Shown in pieces: positions 57,921-64,000 of a stretch of 64,000 nt of DNA (positions are counted from its first letter, which is position 1; the number at the start of each line of letters is the position of its first letter). The position numbers were made by a program, and so were the translations under genes. The DNA is from Corbicula japonica (Eukaryota > Mollusca > Bivalvia > Venerida > Cyrenidae). The stretch spans positions 310,001 through 374,000 of the forward strand of contig JAZAYU010000264.1 of NCBI GenBank assembly GCA_038501625.1, written 5' to 3'. A model generated the notes under the pieces. That model did not search any database, had not been told where the DNA came from, and saw nothing but the letters and a program-made list of their open reading frames with translations.

Positions 57921-59289
57921 CGGAAACCATTTTTCTTCAACTGACTCATTGAAATTCTGAAGAATGGGATATATCGGAAATGAGACGTGCATATATATTT
58001 AATTTGTAGGTGGTTTTGGGGCTGAAGAGAAGCCTTTGTTTCTTCCAGACCATTCTAAAAACACCTAGTTCTAAAAGTTCGGGTTTCGAATTTACCAATC
58101 AAGCTTCTTAAGAAACTTTTTTTTTCAAAAATCTCAATTACATTGGCAAAACAGCTTTAAAACTTAAAAGCAATATTTGTGTAACTATGTTCTTAAACAT
58201 GAGAAAAATTGGAATAAATATAAGCTTTTTGGACTTGAACAAAAACATAATAAAAACCGATTCATAAAACGTAACCATCATAAGATTAGAGATTGTGTTG
58301 CGTTAAAATGAATCAAAGCAATGAAAAACATTTACTAAAAGTGTGTTTTTCCAATCCTTCTTCGGTGTTTAACACAATTACAAAATTTAAACATACATTT
58401 GATGTAGACGGAATCAAAATATTATAGTCAAAGTACTACCATGTTTCTATCAGCCGTTGTCGACAATTTTGTTACAGTCGTTTTCGGATGGAACAAATAT
58501 GGTTTCTCTTATTAAGTCTTAATTAACATTTTATAAAAAAAAGATCTATAACCTGCCAGAAAACAATAATTAGATCTTGCTGGTATTATTTGCTAATTTT
58601 TATTACTGAATCAACTTGACAACTCCATCTTTATCCTTATTAACTTCTCCAATGTCTGCTCCTATTACACCGTGCATGTTAGTGAACATTATGTATGCAA
58701 TTGATGCGCTAATTTTGGGGTACATTTCTGAATATTATGTGACAAAACTGTCATCACTTTCACCGTATTTTGAGTTTTCCGGTTGTATGTTAGGAGTAGA
58801 CGTGCCAAAGGTCATCCGTGTAATTTACGATGACATGTCGAAATGCATTTTTCTTATCTTAATTGCATTACATGCACGCAAAGTCGTTTTAATATCAAAA
58901 GTTGATATAAATTTTCAAATTTTACAATACTTTTAACCAATTTATGCTAAAAATGCTGTGACAAATAATAAAATAAGGTAATTATAATAAAATGAAATGC
59001 ATGCTATGACGTTCTAAGCATTTAAAACAATAATAGACCAAATAGGCAGACGCTTTTATATGGTGTCTGAAAAACATTACTTATATATATTTCTTTTACT
59101 TACTATTTTCCTTCAACAATTGACAGATACAACATTTAATTCATATAATAAACTTATCACTATGTAAAGCTATTGTCATTTGTAAAGTTAGCGATGTCAG
59201 ATTCTGTATGTTATTTGTTTAATTTATGTAAAAGAAGATAGATTTAAAGCCACAAATATGTTCTTGTTTACAATGAAATTTCCAAAAAT

Positions 59290-59410
59290 AGTGAAATATG
59301 CATATCAAGAACCGCCACACCCAGAAAACACAGCCTCCCCACGCAGCCAAATTGTAGAGAGGAAAAGAGAGCACGGATATATAAGATCAATTTCAAATCC
59401 GACACCAAGT
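59290..59410 (-). repeat. Rep-A terminal fragment
   Basis: GTGAAATATGCATATCAAGA, CCGCCACACCCAGAAAACAC, AGCCTCCCCACGCAGCC and GATCAATTTCAAATCCGACA are Rep-A in reverse. Two overlapping open frames on both strands derive from it. Confidence 0.85.
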
Positions 59411-59599
59411 CAACTATGCCTTTCATTTTTTCAGCTTTCAGTTTTCTATAAATATATGCCAGTTTCACTTAATGCAAACATTGTCTGGTGGTTTAAAGGA
59501 CATCATTGTTATTTTATCTTTGAAATGTTCAAATGTATTTAGCAGTTAATGTGAATAATTGAATGGCAATAATTTCAAATAATAAAGAATTTCTTGTGA

Positions 59600-59975
59600 A
59601 ACTATTTCATGACTCCATCGCAAACGCTTGTATTTCTCCCAAACATTGCAGCAAATCTCTTGTATCTTTTTGATACAAAAGTTCACAACAATATCAAGCT
59701 AATACAGTTACAATATTTATTCAATAAACTAACTCCACATGACACTCACGCTGCACTTTTGACAATAATTATCTTTAAGCTGAAAGGCCCACCGAAATAA
59801 TTACCCTGCTAAGATGCACGAGATTGTTGTAAAAATCTGCTAGTCATTGTCAAAGTCCACTTTGAAGGGGGATCGTATCTCACCCTGTCTGTCCATGGAG
59901 TCAAAGGTTGTCCTTCCATCTCGTTTGATTGCTGACCTGTGGTCAGTTTGACCGCTCATCTGGATGCTCTCCGAG
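59600..59975. promoter_or_regulatory. Intron 2 enhancer-like block with TCF-like sites
   Basis: TCF/LEF-type CAAAG cores occur as an inverted pair (GTCAAAGTCCACTTTGAAG, 59850-59868) and as GTCAAAGG at 59900-59907. A RUNX-like CTGTGGTC is at about 59937 and AATAATTATC at about 59765. No repeats interrupt the block. It could link Irx to Wnt input; this is inference from motifs. Confidence 0.4.
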
Positions 59976-60202
59976 TTTATCATTTCTAGTTATTAATTCA
60001 TTTACTGTCGGAAATCGTGAGTGGTAATATTCTAATATCAGAATTTAATTAAGATATCAATTGTAAACATGATAGTAGCATAAATTAAAAAACGCAAAAG
60101 TGGGAATAACAACGGAATAAATTGAATACTATCATTTATATGCGAAACTATTGTATAATCTTCTTTTTTATATACAGTTATGATAGTTTTGCATATAAAA
60201 CA

Positions 60203-60290
60203 GTGAAATATGCATATCAGGAATGGCCACATCAAGAATACAAGCCTCTCCACACATAAAAAATTAGAGAGTGACGATATAAAAAAAAAC
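60203..60290 (-). repeat. Rep-A terminal fragment
   Basis: GTGAAATATGCATATCAGGA and ATGGCCACATCAAGAATACA, with CCTCTCCACACA, represent the reversed end of Rep-A only. Confidence 0.8.
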
Positions 60291-60299
60291 AACGGTTTC

Positions 60300-62530
60300 A
60301 ATAGAGATGATGCTAAATGGTCATTTTATAATATTAGGCGATACGGTTGTCTCATCTTCAAAGGTTACAATTAATTTTAATGTTCATGCCATATCACGTC
60401 AGAAAAAAATGCAATAAAAAATAAAAAAATAAATATAATTTCTATCATCTGTAATTATCTTAATTCAAACGCACTTACAGTGAACAAAGAGAAACCTGTT
60501 GTTCAAATCGTGAATTTCCATGTTTTCCAGAGTTGATCTATAGAATAATATGTATAACCTTTTGCTTAAAAACAGAAACAGGATTTCGGTTTGGATTTGG
60601 ACAGAAGTCGTGGGACAAGGGGGTATGCACCACTAGAACAGTTAGTTTGAAATCAAGTGCGCAATATAGTGCATTCGGTGTTCTGACTTGTAGATTTACT
60701 AAAATGTGTTTTTCTTTTAGACTATTTTTATTTTTATGCCCATCAGTTTTAGATGGGGAATCTGACACGTCTACCTCCTTTTCTGAATCCGCATAAATCA
60801 ATTACCGCCAAAGTAAAAAAAATACAATTAGTGTGTTTCTGATAAATATTGAAAATGATTACACAAATATGATTATCAGAATAAACCGTTCAAGATATAA
60901 CGATACAATTAGTTATAATTAATTTACTCATGTGGATTGTTCAAGTGTTTTGTTTGCTAACTCAACAATCATAAACAGTAACATTAAATTTTTGATTTTA
61001 TAACTGATTTAGATGCATACTTTATAATTCTCAAAAGCTAAAGATACATTTCAACTCACAGAAAAATGCAAATCACATACTGTGAAAAAATATATGCCAA
61101 CCCTGGGCTCAAGATTATAATCTTGGGTCCTAATCTTGAGGTATGAAGAAAACAAAAAGCCAAAACAACTGTGCTAACAGTGTACACAAGTTTTCATTAA
61201 TCATAACAAACAATGCTGATTACAAAAGACAAGAACAGGGCATTACGCCTAAATAGATTGTTCAACATATCTATGTGCCATTAACATGAGATGTTTTCGC
61301 CCCCATAAACTTGTACAACATAGTCCCAGCCACCTGCCTCGACATTCATACCCAGCTTTTATATTGAAGTTGATTCGCATAACTATACTCTTGATATTCT
61401 GTTGATACGAGAGATGACGGTTTGACTCGAGACACTAATGTTCGGTTCTACCTTATCTAGCCAGATCCTACATCCGAGAAATAGATTGTATCTGTAAATT
61501 ATGAGGGTCTGTTAGGACATCCCTACATACAACATCGCATAGTTTTCTACATCTGCCTGAGCGACGTTTTTATTATACCATTTTTTGCTCTTATTGCGAA
61601 AGATTAAAAAACATATATATCATTAATAAACCATAATTAATCATTCAGTTATCTTAAAACAATTACCAATTACCAATTTACCAAATAACCGTCAACACGA
61701 GAAACTGGTTTTGGGGTTGGTGCTAGAAATTATGTGTTTTGGACAAAAAAAATTACAAATTTCAATTTTTTATATGAAAAAATACGATATGGTAAGAAAT
61801 AAAATAGTTTCTAATGCTCGATAAATAAATAAAATTTAATTTACTGAAACTATGTAAACTAGTATGCACCCGAACTATCTTACCTTTTGAGGGATTGTAT
61901 ACATTGTAAATGCTAGAAAAAATGCTATTGTCGATTTGTCTTGCCGAACTAAGTTCTTATCGTTCAACTGTGCCATTTTCACGCATCTGTTAAATTCATA
62001 CGGCTCCTGAGCGTTTTGCAATTCATCTTTGACAAATTTTGATTTGATAGTCGTTTATTTTGTGTGAAATCCCATTTCACAGCAGCAGGGATTAGGCTCT
62101 CTTTGCGAAGGAAAGGGTGTTTAAATTTGATATTTTCAACATGCACATGTCGAGTTCTGTTTTCTTTACAAAATTGGATATGACTGTTATATGCTTAGAA
62201 GCATTTACAAAGAAAATTTAAATGTCAGCAGTCATATTTCATCATAAATCAACCCGAGTGGCTCACTGCTAGCCTACGGAAGATTAAAATACTCGATTAA
62301 CGCTCAACTTGAGCGCTGATAATAAAGTTATTAATCAATCATAAGTGAAACGTGTTGATACTCATGTTAAATATTGCCATTATGGACCTAGAGAATATGT
62401 AAACCATCTAAATACACACAATCTTCAAGTGCTTTACTACATTATTTTTATTCAACTATATCCCGTTATTATTTAGATACCAATGGGCAAGTTAAATATG
62501 TTAAATCAAATGAACTTTAATAAAAACAAG
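60300..62530. other. Intron 2 spacer
   Basis: Mostly AT-rich. A short palindrome CTCAAGATTATAATCTTG lies at about 61110. The stretches 61260-61560 and 62060-62350 are more balanced and contain GGGATTAGGC (Otx/bicoid-like) and CTCGATTAACGCTC. Antisense/sense frames at 60533-60801 show no domain. Confidence 0.35.
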
Positions 62531-62579
62531 TTAAATATGCAGGGAACGCCACACCCAGAAAACACAGCTTCAAGTTTAA

Positions 62580-62834
62580 TTGGGGCGCGTCATGGGAAAA
62601 AGTACCTTCGGACAGTTGACGTCAATCATTGAAATGACGTCATAAAGTTGAGCAGACGACATTAATTTTTATGCAATTCGCGGTAAAAATACCATTTTAT
62701 TGTCAAAATGTGTAACAAAATCACTGTTTTGTTATGAGAAAATAATTGAAATTTGAAAGTTCTTTCTAAATATAGTAACAACAAAAATAACACAAAAAAT
62801 GACCGAAGGTACCTTTTCCCGTGGCGTGCCTCAA
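62580..62834. mobile_element. MITE family C, copy 3 (intact, CRE-bearing)
   Basis: Inverted ends TTGGGGCGCGTCATGGGAAA and TTTTCCCGTGGCGTGCCTCA; next to each lies TACCTTCGG / CCGAAGGTA. Length is 255 bp. TGACGTCA lies at 62617-62624 and 62635-62642. It sits directly beside a Rep-A fragment (62533-62572). This is the reference copy for the family. Confidence 0.88.
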
Positions 62835-63404
62835 TTTTGACATTTCTAAGACTATGCAATATGGCCTATCACATGTCTTATTTAGAAATTTGATGAACCT
62901 TAGAGTTTTTGTCACTGATCAAAATTATATTTGCCAGTGGCTAAGAGTGCTCATAATTTATTCAGCTGCTTTGTCATTTGTTTCAGTTGTGTCGTTAGAA
63001 TATTCTGTTTTAGTTTTTGTTTCCATATGCCTAGTTGTGCTGTTGTTCTTAGCTTGTTACAAGTGATGACGGCTGATCAACTTAATACAATGGTTATATC
63101 ATCATTACTATCTAATATTTCTTTCTATTTGTTTTCTTGTTCTTTTTTGCTGTTTTTGTTTTGTTCTTTATTGGTTCTATACACTAATTCGATCTCTGAC
63201 ATGTCCTTTTAAATTTTCTGTTTCAATTTGTTTTCTTTTTGAGTTTAAAGATAAAATAATAACGATTTTATTTGTTATTTTTCTCTAGTGTGTGTGTGGC
63301 TTCTGCTATTAATTATGTCATTTTACTTTTTTCGCTGTTAATATGGCTACTTTTGCTATTTTCAATGTAATAACAATAATTATAAAATATGAAATAAAAG
63401 GGAA

Positions 63405-63540
63405 TTTGAAAGCCACCAAACACAACAAAAATCACAATATTGCCGTCTCGTTCAGATTAAACCTGTTCGTGGGAAGTAATGGAAATGTCCACTAAACCCA
63501 GACCCGGATTGAGCGCAACTCAATATAGGGTGCAAATTGT
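63405..63540 (-). repeat. Rep-B copy, partial
   Basis: GAAAGCCACCAAACACAAC, TTCAGATTAAACCTGTTCG, GGGAAGTAATGGAAATG and GGATTGAGCGCAACTCAATA are Rep-B blocks in reverse, ending 73 bp before Irx exon 3. Confidence 0.8.
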
Positions 63541-63612
63541 TTCATAATTAATAATTACTATTATGTGTTAACAGTTCAAAAAATATTAATAAAGCTTTAC
63601 ACTCTACTTCAG

Positions 63613-63728
63613 GCAAACCCTGCAGCATTTGATGTCAAGGAAGGGTCTGACGCATGGCGAGCTCTGGCGGCACAAGGTGGCTGCTTCCCTTATGACCCCA
63701 GTATGGCTCTTTATCCTTACGGAACAGG
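63613..63728 (+). CDS. Irx: Irx coding exon 3: region before the homeodomain
   Basis: This exon encodes 38 full codons and ends in phase 2 (GG|GTAAG). The peptide runs ANPAAFDVKEGSDAWRAL then AAQGGCFPYDPSMALYPYGTG. The EGS-AW and PYDPS-(L/M)A-YPYG phrases match the segment that leads into the Iroquois homeodomain, where the next residues in the family are usually a YGMD-type phrase followed by the homeodomain. It joins exon 2 in phase 0. Donor GTAAGA at 63729 is good. The homeodomain and the C-terminal IRO box must lie beyond the window, so the gene is cut by the window edge and not broken. Confidence 0.94.
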
Positions 63729-64000
63729 GTAAGATTTTAGTTTAGGTTTAGCTTCTATTATGTTGTAACGCGTCATTTTTAAGATTTAAATACAATTTAT
63801 GAATTAATTAATATTTGGACAGGTATTTACTATGTAATTATGTGCTTTAAACTGATTATTGTAATACCATGCTCACTTCTCCTCATTACTTTTTGGCTGT
63901 ATGGGGAGGCTGTGTCTGGTGGATGTGGCCATTCCTGATATGCATATTTCACTTTTTTATAAATAGGTACATTGCCTAGTAACCTTTTGATTCAAAATAA
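63729..64000 (+). other. Start of Irx intron 3, with Rep-A fragment
   Basis: The intron begins GTAAGA. At 63890-63958 it contains the Rep-A terminal block: GGGGAGGCTGTGTCTGGTGG, TGTGGCCATTCCTGATATGC and ATATTTCAC. No acceptor or homeodomain sequence is seen before the window ends. Confidence 0.85.

Larger units (their letters stand above)
56727..63612 (+). other. Irx intron 2 (6.89 kb)
   Basis: Bounded by CTG|GTACGT and CTACTTCAG|GCA. It contains enhancer-like blocks (57540-57920, 59600-59975), reversed Rep-A fragments (59290-59410, 60203-60290, 62533-62572), a full MITE family C copy (62580-62834) and a reversed Rep-B copy (63405-63540). Short frames, including 58616-58936, show no domains. 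Confidence 0.93.

Noticed and set aside
58616..58936. 106-codon frame within Irx intron 2
   Set aside because: No recognisable domain, in AT-rich intron sequence; chance is enough to explain it.

Overview
The window looks like nuclear genomic DNA of an animal. It is AT-rich and gene-poor, with GT...AG introns of about 7 kb, many microsatellites and many short non-autonomous transposable elements. The one gene I can support is the 5' part of an Iroquois-family homeobox gene (Irx) on the + strand. The Irx protein fits a protostome, and the repeats resemble what I remember from clams. I infer a bivalve mollusc, possibly venerid-like, but no search was run and the species is not fixed.

Layout. 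Bases 1-48.5 kb form a gene desert upstream of Irx. It starts with a 95-bp tandem array (about 320-700) and a 382-bp tandem duplication (1013-1850). Between 6 and 48 kb it holds scattered copies of two recurrent repeats. I call these Rep-A (contains TGATATGCATATTTCAC) and Rep-B (contains GAACAGGCTCAATCAAACCG). It also holds six copies of a near-perfect fold-back MITE, a 508-bp long-inverted-repeat element at a TTAA site, a 1,245-bp terminal-inverted-repeat transposon nested in Rep-A, a duplicated element of about 0.8-0.9 kb carrying a tRNA-Glu-like segment, and two MITEs with TACTG termini. Several low-repeat blocks (about 10.3, 14.0, 17.0-17.5 and 18.4-19.1 kb) are dense in homeodomain, POU and Sox-like motifs. 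They are candidate long-range enhancers, as expected in the deserts that flank Irx genes.

The gene. A probable promoter/5'UTR lies at about 48.48-49.08 kb. Coding exon 1 is 49084-49140 (19 codons), exon 2 is 56481-56726 (82 codons, with the Iroquois N-terminal cysteine block) and exon 3 is 63613-63728. Reading phases agree across all three. The homeodomain (TALE type) and the IRO box must lie beyond the right edge. Introns 1 and 2 contain further enhancer-like blocks and their own MITEs. One intron-1 MITE relic carries two perfect TGACGTCA (CRE) sites.

I found no credible second protein gene, CRISPR array, rRNA, intact virus-like element or transposase. The most interesting signals are structural. 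Two MITE families show paired (compensating) changes in opposite arms of their hairpins. Two insertions allow the pre-insertion site to be read directly. One MITE family spreads paired CRE sites into the Irx locus.
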